The notes beneath the pieces were generated by a model. That model had not been told where the DNA came from. It did not search any database and saw only the letters and a program-made list of their open reading frames with translations. A stretch of DNA of 64,000 nt from contig NZ_BOOK01000010.1 of the NCBI RefSeq assembly GCF_016863195.1, positions 248,001-312,000 on the forward strand, written 5' to 3'. Positions 25,134 to 32,701 of the stretch are shown in pieces. The stretch comes from Paraplanobispora takensis. GTDB lineage: Bacteria > Actinomycetota > Actinomycetes > Streptosporangiales > Streptosporangiaceae. Numbering within the stretch: the first letter of the stretch is position 1; each line of letters opens with the position of its first letter. The position numbers were made by a program, and so were the translations under genes.

Positions 25134-27212
25134 ATGCGCAGCGTCCGTATCGGCGTCGACACCGGAGGCACGTTCACCGACGTGGTCGCGGTGGACGAGC
25201 AGACCGGTGAGATCACCACCACCAAGACCCCCTCGACCCCCGCCAACCCGGCCGACGGCTTCATGGCGGGCATCGCGAAGGTCCTCGGCGCGGACGGCCC
25301 GGAGACCGCGCCGTCCGGCATCACCTCCGGCGTCCCGTCCGGCGTCCCGTCCGGTGTCAGGGTGTCGGCGGTGGTGCACGGCACCACGGTCGCCACCAAC
25401 CAGCTCCTGGAGGACCGCGTCGCCGACCTCGGCTTCGTCACCACCGAGGGCTTCGAGTTCATCCTGGAGATCGCCCGGCAGAGCGTGCCCGACGGCTACG
25501 GCAACTCCTACTTCTGGGTCAAGCCGCCCCGCATCGTCCCGGTGCACCGGGTCAGGACGGTCGGCGGGCGGATGGACCACACCGGCGCCGAGGTCAGGCC
25601 GTTCGACGAGGCGCAGGCGGTCGAGGTCGCCCGCTGGTTCCGCGAGCGGGGGATCACCGCGATCGGGGTGTGCTTCCTGCACTCCTACGCCAACCCGGAC
25701 CACGAGCTGCGCATGCGCGAGGTGCTGGCGCGCGAGCATCCCGGGGCGGTCGTCTCGATCTCCGGCGACGTGCTGCGCGAGTACCGGGAGTACGAGCGGT
25801 CGGTGACCACGCTGGTGGACGCGGCGGTCAAGCCGACCATGCGCCGCTACATCGCCAACCTCTCCGAGCGCCTCGGCATGCCGTTCTCGGTGATGAAGAG
25901 CAACGGCGGCGTGCTGTCGGCGGCCGAGGTCGTGCACCAGCCGATCACCACCGTGCTGTCCGGCCCGGCCGCGGGCGCGCTCGGCGCCGCGCTGATCGCC
26001 TCCACCGCCGGGCACCCTTCGGTGATCACCCTGGACGGCGGCGGCACCTCCACCGACGTCGCGGTGGTCGTCGACGGCGAGCCCTCACTGACCACCGAGG
26101 GCGGCATCGGCCGCTATCCCTGCAAGATCCCGATGATCGACATCGTGACCGTCGGCGCGGGCGGCGGTTCCGTCGCGTGGGTCTCGCCGGAGGGCACGCT
26201 CAAGGTCGGGCCGAAGTCCGCCGGGGCCGACCCGGGACCGCTCTGCTACGGCCGGGGCGGCACCGAGGTCACCGTCACCGACGCGCACGTCTTCCTCGGC
26301 CGGGTCCCGCCGCACCTGCTCGGCGGGGAGATCCCGCTCGACGCCGACGCCGCCCGGCAGGGCGTCGAGGCGCTGGCGGGCAAGCTGGGACTGACCCCCG
26401 AGCGCACCGCCACCGGCATCCTGGAGATCAGCGCGTTCAACCAGTCCAACGCCATCCGCCAGATCACCGTGAAGCGCGGCCTGGACGTGCGCGACTTCCC
26501 GATGGTGGCCTTCGGGGGCTCGGGACCGCTGCTGGTCTGCCGCCTGATCGACATCCTGGGCCTGCCCGCGGTGCTCGTCCCACCCGACCCGGGAAACGTC
26601 TCGGCGTTCGGCCTGCTCACCGTGGACGTCAAGAACGACTACGTGCGCACCTTCGTCACCCGCGACCTGTCCCTCGCCGCCGCCGCCGAGATCTTCGGCG
26701 AGCTGGAGTCACAGGCGGCCGACGCCCTCGACCGCGAGGGCTTCACCGACCACGTCTTCGCCCGCAGCGCGGACCTGCGCTACTACGGCCAGGCCTACGA
26801 GGTGCGCGTCCCCGCCCCGGCCGGGCCGCTGGACGAGGCCTGGCGCGATGAGGTGCTGGACCGCTTCCACCGCGAGCACGACAAGCTCTACGGGTACGGC
26901 TACCGCGACGACCCCCGGCACGGCGTCGAGTGGGTCAACCTCCGCGTCTCCGGGATCGGCCCGATCACCCGCCCGGCGATCCGGCGCAGGCCGTACGGGA
27001 CGGCCGACCCCGGACCGGCGCGGACCCGCGAGGTCTTCTACGACGAGTGGGCCCCGGCCCCCATCCACCGCCGCGCCGATCTCGGCCCCGGCGCGGTGGT
27101 CCGCGGGCCCGCGGTCATCGAGGAGTACGGCTCCACCCTCCCGGTCCACCCGGGCTTCACGGCGACCATGGACGAGTTCGGCAATCTGGAGGTGCGCCGC
27201 GATGACCGCTGA
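25134..27212 (+). CDS. hyuA: Hydantoinase/5-oxoprolinase A subunit
   Basis: HyuA-type subunits bind ATP in an actin-like fold and, with HyuB, hydrolyse cyclic amides (hydantoins, 5-oxoproline) or carboxylate ketones. The 692-residue protein starts RIGVDTGGTFTDVVAVDEQTG with the phosphate-binding loop, contains VVHGTTVATNQLLE, SGPAAGALGAALIA and LDGGGTSTDVAVV (second phosphate loop), and ends with a Hydantoinase_A C-terminal region (RGPAVIEEYGSTLPVHPGF). It overlaps hyuB by 11 bases. Four Thr/Ser-Gly-Val-Pro repeats (25314-25361) interrupt the usual sequence near residue 65. The exact substrate cannot be read from sequence. Confidence 0.92.
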   Translation: MRSVRIGVDTGGTFTDVVAVDEQTGEITTTKTPSTPANPADGFMAGIAKVLGADGPETAPSGITSGVPSGVPSGVRVSAVVHGTTVATNQLLEDRVADLGFVTTEGFEFILEIARQSVPDGYGNSYFWVKPPRIVPVHRVRTVGGRMDHTGAEVRPFDEAQAVEVARWFRERGITAIGVCFLHSYANPDHELRMREVLAREHPGAVVSISGDVLREYREYERSVTTLVDAAVKPTMRRYIANLSERLGMPFSVMKSNGGVLSAAEVVHQPITTVLSGPAAGALGAALIASTAGHPSVITLDGGGTSTDVAVVVDGEPSLTTEGGIGRYPCKIPMIDIVTVGAGGGSVAWVSPEGTLKVGPKSAGADPGPLCYGRGGTEVTVTDAHVFLGRVPPHLLGGEIPLDADAARQGVEALAGKLGLTPERTATGILEISAFNQSNAIRQITVKRGLDVRDFPMVAFGGSGPLLVCRLIDILGLPAVLVPPDPGNVSAFGLLTVDVKNDYVRTFVTRDLSLAAAAEIFGELESQAADALDREGFTDHVFARSADLRYYGQAYEVRVPAPAGPLDEAWRDEVLDRFHREHDKLYGYGYRDDPRHGVEWVNLRVSGIGPITRPAIRRRPYGTADPGPARTREVFYDEWAPAPIHRRADLGPGAVVRGPAVIEEYGSTLPVHPGFTATMDEFGNLEVRRDDR

Positions 27213-29034
27213 CCCGGTGCTGGTGGAGATCGTCGAGGGGACGCTCGCGTCGGTGGAGAAGGAGGTCGAGACCGCCATCGCGCGCACGGCCCGCTCGCCG
27301 ATGATCCGCGACGCGCACGACTTCCGGGCGGGCATCCACGACGTACGGCTGCGCAAGCTGACCGGCCGGTCCTACTCGGCGCTGGTCCAGCCGATCGTCC
27401 GGGACTTCCCGATCGAGGAGATGAACCCCGGCGACGTGTTCTTCCACAACGACGTCTATCTGTCCGAGGGCGGCATCGGCCACCTGCCGGACCTGTGCGT
27501 CACGGTCCCGGTCTTCCACGACGGCGCGGTGGTCGCGTTCGTGCAGGCGTTCGGGCACCACGACGACATCGGCGGGGCGGTCCCCGGCTCGATGCCCTCG
27601 CACGCGCGCAGCGTGTTCGAGGAGGGGCTGATGGTCCCGCCGATCAAGCTCTGGGACCGGGGGACGCCCAACCGCGCCGCGTTGACGATCATGACGCGGA
27701 ACTCCCGGATGCCCGACTCGCTGGCCGGTGACCTGGACGCCGAGTGCTCGGCCTGCCTGATGGGCGCGCGGCGGCTGGGCGAGCTGTTCGACCGGTACGG
27801 GCGCGCGGCGGTGGAGGCGTGCTTCGATGCGATCATCTCCAAGACCACCGACACGTTCCGCCGGGAGCTGCTGGCCAAGATCCCCGAGGGCACGCACGTG
27901 TGGGAGGACTACGCCGAGCACGACGGCGTGGACGAGCCCCGCCTGCACACCCAGCGCATCACCCTGACCGTCGACCACTCCGCCGAGGTCCCGCTGGTCG
28001 TCGACTTCACCGGAACCTCGCCGCAGGCCAAGGGGCCGATCAACCACGCGGGCGACTACGCGGGCGGGGTGTTCCTGAAGAAGTGGCTCGCCCCGATCCT
28101 GCGCAACCTCGCCGACACCCCCGAGCGCATGGCCGAGCTCGACGTCAACGAGGGCGTCGTCCCGCTGATCGAGATGCGCTTCCCGGGCAAGGGCACGCTG
28201 CTCACCCCGATCTTCCCGGCGCCGACCAACGCCCGCACGTTCGTCATCCTGCGGCTGCTGGGCGTGCTGGCCGGGGTGCTGGCCAAGGCGACCGGCGGCC
28301 GGATGCCCGCCGACCAGGAGACGATCCGCTACACCGGCGTCTACGGCGAGGACGCCGAGGGCGCGCCGTACCTGATGCGGGAGGTCCTGGGCGGCGGTTC
28401 CGGCGGGCGCTGGTACGCCGACGGGGAGGACACGATCCACGTCGTGCCCGACTCGCGCAACATCCCCGTCGAGTTCGCCGAGTCCCGCTGGCCGTTCCGG
28501 GTCGAGCGCCTGGGCCTGGCCGCCGACTCCGGCGGGCCGGGCCTGTACCGGGGCGGTCTCGGCTACGACAAGCACATCCGGATGCTCCGCGACGCCTCGT
28601 TCATGTCCATCGCCGACCGCTCGATCCTGTCGTGCTGGGGAGTGAACGGCGGCCGGGCCGGGCGGCCGTTCACCGTCGAGATCGAGGGCCGGGAGATGGA
28701 GGGCCTGGTCGACGACTCCCCGGTCCGCGCGGGCGAGGTGATCCGGGTGCGCACCACCGGCGGCGGCGGATGGGGCGACCCGCTGGATCGCGCGCCGGAG
28801 GCGGTGGCCGCCGACGTGCGCGACGGCAAGGTGTCGGCGGAGGGCGCGCGCGACGACTACGGGGTCGTGCTGTACGGCCCGCGCGACGACCTGCGGGTGG
28901 ACGCCGAGGCCACCGAGCTCCGCCGCGCCGAGCTGCGTGCCCTCCTGCCCGAAGAACGCCCGTTCTTCGACCGCGGTCCCGGGTTCCCGTCCCTGTCGGG
29001 CGGCCTGCCGCACGCGGAGGTGGACATCGTCTGA
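27202..29034 (+). CDS. hyuB: Hydantoinase/5-oxoprolinase B subunit
   Basis: The 610-residue HyuB-type subunit carries the hydrolytic or acyl-transfer site of the pair. Family marks include NPGDVFFHNDVYLSEGGIGH, HHDDIGGAVPGSMPSHA, DFTGTSPQAKGPINHA, and the C-terminal GGGGWGDPLDR. Length is normal. Its ATG lies inside the end of hyuA, so expression is coupled. The downstream neighbour is convergent with only 22 bases between stops. There is no transporter or dihydropyrimidinase nearby that would identify the substrate. Confidence 0.92.
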   Translation: MTADPVLVEIVEGTLASVEKEVETAIARTARSPMIRDAHDFRAGIHDVRLRKLTGRSYSALVQPIVRDFPIEEMNPGDVFFHNDVYLSEGGIGHLPDLCVTVPVFHDGAVVAFVQAFGHHDDIGGAVPGSMPSHARSVFEEGLMVPPIKLWDRGTPNRAALTIMTRNSRMPDSLAGDLDAECSACLMGARRLGELFDRYGRAAVEACFDAIISKTTDTFRRELLAKIPEGTHVWEDYAEHDGVDEPRLHTQRITLTVDHSAEVPLVVDFTGTSPQAKGPINHAGDYAGGVFLKKWLAPILRNLADTPERMAELDVNEGVVPLIEMRFPGKGTLLTPIFPAPTNARTFVILRLLGVLAGVLAKATGGRMPADQETIRYTGVYGEDAEGAPYLMREVLGGGSGGRWYADGEDTIHVVPDSRNIPVEFAESRWPFRVERLGLAADSGGPGLYRGGLGYDKHIRMLRDASFMSIADRSILSCWGVNGGRAGRPFTVEIEGREMEGLVDDSPVRAGEVIRVRTTGGGGWGDPLDRAPEAVAADVRDGKVSAEGARDDYGVVLYGPRDDLRVDAEATELRRAELRALLPEERPFFDRGPGFPSLSGGLPHAEVDIV

Positions 29035-29056
29035 CCGCCCGCCGGGCCGGTGGGCT

Positions 29057-30025
29057 TCAGCTCCGGCGGCGGAGGGTGCGCACGGCGGTCAGGCCGCCGA
29101 GCACCAGGGCGGCGGTGAGGAGGATGCCGGTCTCGGTCCACTGGAAGCGCCAGAAGCGGGAGGGCGGATGGTGGTAGACGGCCATCCGGTAGCCCTTGCC
29201 GATCAGGCATTCCTCCACGAGCGTCTGGGCGCGTTCCGACTGCGCGGGCACGCCGGAGGGCGGCGGGCAGACGCCGGAGGGCCGGTCCGGCCTCTCGCGG
29301 CCGGCGGGGTCGACCCACGCCTGGCCGACCACCTTGCCGTCGCCGTTGAACAGCGCCGACCACTCGGCGGTGACGGTCCTGTCCGGCTCGGCGTAGGCGT
29401 CGCGGGAGAAGAAGACCACCGGGACGGTCAGGGCGATCACCGCGACGGTCACCGCCATGGCGGCGAGGGTCCGGCGGAAGAAGGTCCCGGCGGCGGCGCC
29501 CAGCATGAACGCGAACAGCCACCACGCGGCCGGGACGACCCCGACCATGGAGAACACGCCGTCGTGGAACCTCCGGTCGCCGAGCGCGTCCCTGAACACG
29601 GTCAGCCACAGGCCGATCATCGCCGACAGGGCCAGCGCCGCGGTCACGACCACGGCGCCGAGTACGGCGAGCTTGACCGCCAGCCAGCGCCCGACGGAGA
29701 CCGACTGGGTCCAGGCCAGCGTGGCGGTGCCGCGCTCGAACTCCGCGGCCAGCACCGGGGCGCCCCAGAACGCGCCGATCAGGCCCGAGCCGAGGAAGGG
29801 CAGCAGGCCGAAGACCAGATAGACCGGGTTGTAGAAGTCCTCGTAGAGCGCCGTGTTCACCTCCAGGCAGGCGGCGGCGGGACCCGGGCAGCCGGGCGGG
29901 GCGTGCTCGGCGGCGTAGGCGCCCGCCCGCAGGCCGGAGACGAGCAGCAGCAGGCCCAGGGCGAGCAGCAGCCCGCCGGTCACCAGGATCTGCGCGCGGT
30001 GCTGCCGCCAGGTGAGCCAGAGCAC
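29057..30025 (-). CDS. ABC transporter permease of a YtrA-type GntR operon
   Basis: The 322-residue membrane protein has six predicted helices and a large extracytoplasmic loop between helices 5 and 6 containing three Cys (PPPSGVPAQ, VEECLIGKGYR). It starts VLWLTWRQHRAQILVTGG, the pattern common to ABC-2 type permeases of the GntR/YtrA clusters in actinomycetes. GTG 30025 has AAAGGA nine bases upstream. It follows the ATPase gene by 111 bases, which contain two copies of ACAGACACCGGGG. The substrate is unknown; such systems answer cell-wall-active antibiotics. Confidence 0.82.
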   Translation of the reverse strand: MLWLTWRQHRAQILVTGGLLLALGLLLLVSGLRAGAYAAEHAPPGCPGPAAACLEVNTALYEDFYNPVYLVFGLLPFLGSGLIGAFWGAPVLAAEFERGTATLAWTQSVSVGRWLAVKLAVLGAVVVTAALALSAMIGLWLTVFRDALGDRRFHDGVFSMVGVVPAAWWLFAFMLGAAAGTFFRRTLAAMAVTVAVIALTVPVVFFSRDAYAEPDRTVTAEWSALFNGDGKVVGQAWVDPAGRERPDRPSGVCPPPSGVPAQSERAQTLVEECLIGKGYRMAVYHHPPSRFWRFQWTETGILLTAALVLGGLTAVRTLRRRS

Positions 30026-30136
30026 GGGAAGGGTCCTTTCACAGGAGACGGGGCCCCGGCCGCCGGGCGGGCCGGAGGCCGGGGCCGAGGGACGGGGTTG
30101 CGGATGGACAGACACCGGGGCCGACAGACACCGGGG

Positions 30137-31135
30137 TCAGCGGGCCGGGGTCAGGGACGGGCGGGGCAGGGAGGACAGGCCGGGGGACCGCAGGTAGGCC
30201 AGGACGATCTCCTCCAGCGGCGCCGGGCGGGAGCTCCAGCGCGGGTCGGGCGGGGATGCGGCGGCTCTGACCAGCAGGGTCGCCTGCCGTCCCGTCTCCT
30301 CCCGTGAGATCACCGGCAGCCGGGCGGCCAGCGCGTCCGCCGCCTCGGCGGGGCCGGTCAGCACACGGTGCCCGGTCAGGAGATCGTCGATGTCGCCGCT
30401 GACCTGGACCCGGCCCCCGTTGACCACCAGCAGCCAGTCGCAGGCGCCCTCCAGTTCGGAGACCACATGCGAGGAGAGCAGCACGCTCAGGCCGGTCTCG
30501 GCCACCGCCTCCATCAGGCTGCGCATCACGTCGTGGCGGGCCAGCGGATCGAGGTCGGCCAGGGGCTCGTCGAGCACCAGCAGGTCGGGCTGCTTGGCCA
30601 GCGCGAGGGTCAGCGCCACCTGGGTCCGCTGGCCTCCGGAGAGTGAGCCGACCCTGCGCTCCAGCGGGATGCCCAGCCCGGCCAGCCGCCGCCGGGCGGC
30701 CTCCTCGTCCCACCGGGGGTTGAGCCCGCGCCCGAACCTCAGCATCTCCCGGACCCGGAAGCCGGGGTAGAGGGGCTTGCCCTGGGCCAGGAACGCGATC
30801 CCGGCCGGGCTCTCCCCGGCGGGGCGGCCGAAGACCCGCACCTGGCCGGTGGTCGGTGCGAGCAGCCCCACGGCCGTGCGCAGCAGGGTCGTCTTGCCCG
30901 CCCCGTTCGGCCCGACCACCGCCGCCACCCGTCCGGCGGGTACGGCCAGCGAGCAGTCACGCAGCGCCCAGGCCCCGCGGTAGCGCCTGCCGAGACCGGT
31001 CGTCTCCAGCGCGGGGGCCCGGCGCCCCGGCCACGGGTCGTGCGGATCGTGTTCGGCCGGGAGTCCCGTTCCCGCCGGGAACGGCGCGTCGTCCTCCTCG
31101 CCGGAGGGCGGGCCGGACCGGAAGAGGGACATCAT
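30137..31135 (-). CDS. ABC transporter ATPase of the GntR operon
   Basis: The 332-residue ATPase has Walker A (GPNGAGKTTLL), Q-loop (AFLAQGKPLYPG), signature (SLSGGQRTQVAL), Walker B (LLVLDEPLADLD) and H-loop (LLSSHVVSE). A nonconserved N-terminal extension of about 45 residues (Pro/Asp/Glu-rich) precedes the domain. Its ATG overlaps the GntR stop by ATGA. Together with the permease it makes a GntR-ATPase-permease operon of the YtrABC kind. Confidence 0.9.
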   Translation of the reverse strand: MMSLFRSGPPSGEEDDAPFPAGTGLPAEHDPHDPWPGRRAPALETTGLGRRYRGAWALRDCSLAVPAGRVAAVVGPNGAGKTTLLRTAVGLLAPTTGQVRVFGRPAGESPAGIAFLAQGKPLYPGFRVREMLRFGRGLNPRWDEEAARRRLAGLGIPLERRVGSLSGGQRTQVALTLALAKQPDLLVLDEPLADLDPLARHDVMRSLMEAVAETGLSVLLSSHVVSELEGACDWLLVVNGGRVQVSGDIDDLLTGHRVLTGPAEAADALAARLPVISREETGRQATLLVRAAASPPDPRWSSRPAPLEEIVLAYLRSPGLSSLPRPSLTPAR

Positions 31136-31524
31136 GCGATCTCCTCCTGAGAGGCCTCCGCCAGGGCCGAGGCGAACAGCGCCCGCAGGTCCTCCTCGTC
31201 CAGGCCGGTCAGCCGGGCGCCGCGCAGCCACCGGACCAGTTCCCCGTGCAGCCGCGCCCGCTCGCCCGGCGGAGTCCGGCCGAGCGACCGCTCCACGAAC
31301 GTGCCCAGCCCCGGCCGGCCGGTGACCAGACCTTCGCGCTCCAGTTCCCGATAGGCCTTCAGCACGGTGTTCGGGTTGATCGCGAGCCGGGACACGACTT
31401 CCTTGGCGGTCGGCAGCCGGTCGCCGGGGCGCAGCGTGCCGAGCCGGAGCGCGTGCCTGACCTGGTGGACGAGCTGGAGGTAGGTCGCCACTCCCGAGCC
31501 TCGGTCGAGGCGGAATTCGATCAC
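31132..31524 (-). CDS. GntR-family regulator, YtrA subfamily
   Basis: The 130-residue protein has the short YtrA layout: a winged helix (about 10-75; LQLVHQVRHALRLGTLRPG, RLPTAKEVVSRLAINPNTVL, EREGLVTGRPGLGTFVE) and a brief helical tail of about 50 residues that dimerises but has no large ligand domain. The GTG start at 31524 abuts a 40-bp palindrome, so autorepression of the three-gene operon is almost certain. YtrA regulators of other bacteria respond to cell-envelope antibiotics; the signal here is unknown. Confidence 0.92.
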   Translation of the reverse strand: MIEFRLDRGSGVATYLQLVHQVRHALRLGTLRPGDRLPTAKEVVSRLAINPNTVLKAYRELEREGLVTGRPGLGTFVERSLGRTPPGERARLHGELVRWLRGARLTGLDEEDLRALFASALAEASQEEIA

Positions 31525-31564
31525 CCTTCACCCTTTCACTAATTAAGTAGTGAAAGGGTGAAGG
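31525..31564 (-). promoter_or_regulatory. 40-bp palindromic operator of the GntR/ABC operon
   Basis: CCTTCACCCTTTCACTA (31525-31541) and TAGTGAAAGGGTGAAGG (31548-31564) form a perfect 17-bp inverted repeat around ATTAAG. It is immediately upstream of the GntR start and overlaps its ribosome-binding site (AAGG), so bound protein would block both promoter and leader. The AT content is much higher than in the surroundings. Confidence 0.85.
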
Positions 31565-31624
31565 ATGATCCCCCGGAAAGTCAAGCCCCGGTGGCCCGGC
31601 GCCGGGCTATGCCGGGTCCACGGC

Positions 31625-32323
31625 CTACGCCGGGAACTCGAAGCGCGGCGCGGAGCGGCTCAGCGTCGCGGTCTGCGGGACGGCCGCCCAGAGGGCGTTC
31701 AGTTCACCGGCGATCACGCTGACGAGCTTCGGGACGTCCGAGGCCGCTGCCTCGTGCATCGCCTCGGCGACGATCAGGACGGTGCCCGTGGTGTCGCGTA
31801 CGGCCGAGTGGCCGCTCTGCCGGTTCGTCCAGCGCCGGGCGTGGGCCCGCCCGGCGGCGTCGGCGAAGATCACCTCACCCGGCTCGGGGTTCTCCGTCTC
31901 GCCGGAGAAGGTCAGGTAGCTCTCGTCGCCGGCGGCGTGCCGTACCTCGAGGCCCCCGTCGACCCGGTCGACGTCGAAGACGGCCACCGGGATCGCGTAC
32001 GCGAGCGAGATCGCGTTGCACAGGTCGATGAGCGGGTGGAGCCGCGCAAGGGCGTGCTCCTTCCTGAAACGCCGCAGCAGCGACTCGGCGGCGCACCGGT
32101 ACTGGGTGGGCTTGAGCCCCATCGCCGAGAAGGCGCGCCGCCACGCCCGGATCTCGGGGAACTCGGCCTCCGGGCCCGCCGCGAGCCGCGACCCGGCGAC
32201 CGCGGAGAACTCCGCGACCCGGGCGCCGGCGGAGACGGCCGGGGTGATCCCCGTGGCGAAGACGGCGCCGGCGACGAGTCCGGGGTGGTCCGACCAGAGG
32301 GCGTCGGAGTGCTGGAAGTACAT
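31625..32323 (-). CDS. B3/B4 tRNA-binding-domain protein
   Basis: The 232-residue protein matches the B3/4 domain found in the beta subunit of phenylalanyl-tRNA synthetase, here as a stand-alone protein. Visible features are GLKPTQYRCAAESLLRRFRK, LHPLIDLCNAISLAYAIPVA and the acidic end of the fold (VDRVDGGLEVRHAAGDE). Free-standing B3/4 proteins are thought to edit or bind misacylated tRNA or small ligands, but the role is unproven. ATG 32323 has GAGGATCC upstream. Its 3' end lies about 60 bases before the palindrome of the GntR operon, so it is a separate transcription unit. Confidence 0.82.
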   Translation of the reverse strand: MYFQHSDALWSDHPGLVAGAVFATGITPAVSAGARVAEFSAVAGSRLAAGPEAEFPEIRAWRRAFSAMGLKPTQYRCAAESLLRRFRKEHALARLHPLIDLCNAISLAYAIPVAVFDVDRVDGGLEVRHAAGDESYLTFSGETENPEPGEVIFADAAGRAHARRWTNRQSGHSAVRDTTGTVLIVAEAMHEAAASDVPKLVSVIAGELNALWAAVPQTATLSRSAPRFEFPA

Positions 32324-32701
32324 GGCGGGATCCTCTGTCACGAATGGGGTCTGCCGGTCGGTGAGCACGGCCGGTCGGCGCGGCCGACGAGCGCGGTCGA
32401 CGAGCGCGGCCGGCGGAGGACGCGACGACCGGCGGGGTGGCCGCCGGAGCGCGGTCACCGGAGCGCGATGCTCACGCCGTCCACCCTGCCGTCCCTCCGG
32501 CCCGGCCGACAGGTCCAATGACGGCGCCCCCGGCGGGTCCAATGCGGACCGGCCACGAGGACTCCACGAGGACTCCACGGGGCTGGGGAGAACACGGAAC
32601 AGCACTGCTCAGAACACGATTCCGCATGCTTTATTGACGAACGCCGGGTTCTGCGGTCTGCTGTGGGAATCTTCGTCGGGGGAGGTCCGAGGAGGAGACG
32701 C
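32324..32701. other. 378-bp divergent non-coding region with short repeats
   Basis: No gene is apparent. It contains two direct copies of GGTCCAAT (32512-32519 and 32536-32543) 24 bases apart, the second extended to the dyad GGTCC-AATGC-GGACC (32536-32550), two copies of GACGAGCGCGG near 32390-32415 and two of ACGAGGACTCC near 32559-32580. It must hold the promoters for the B3/B4 gene and for the secreted hydrolase-like gene. Confidence 0.5.
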
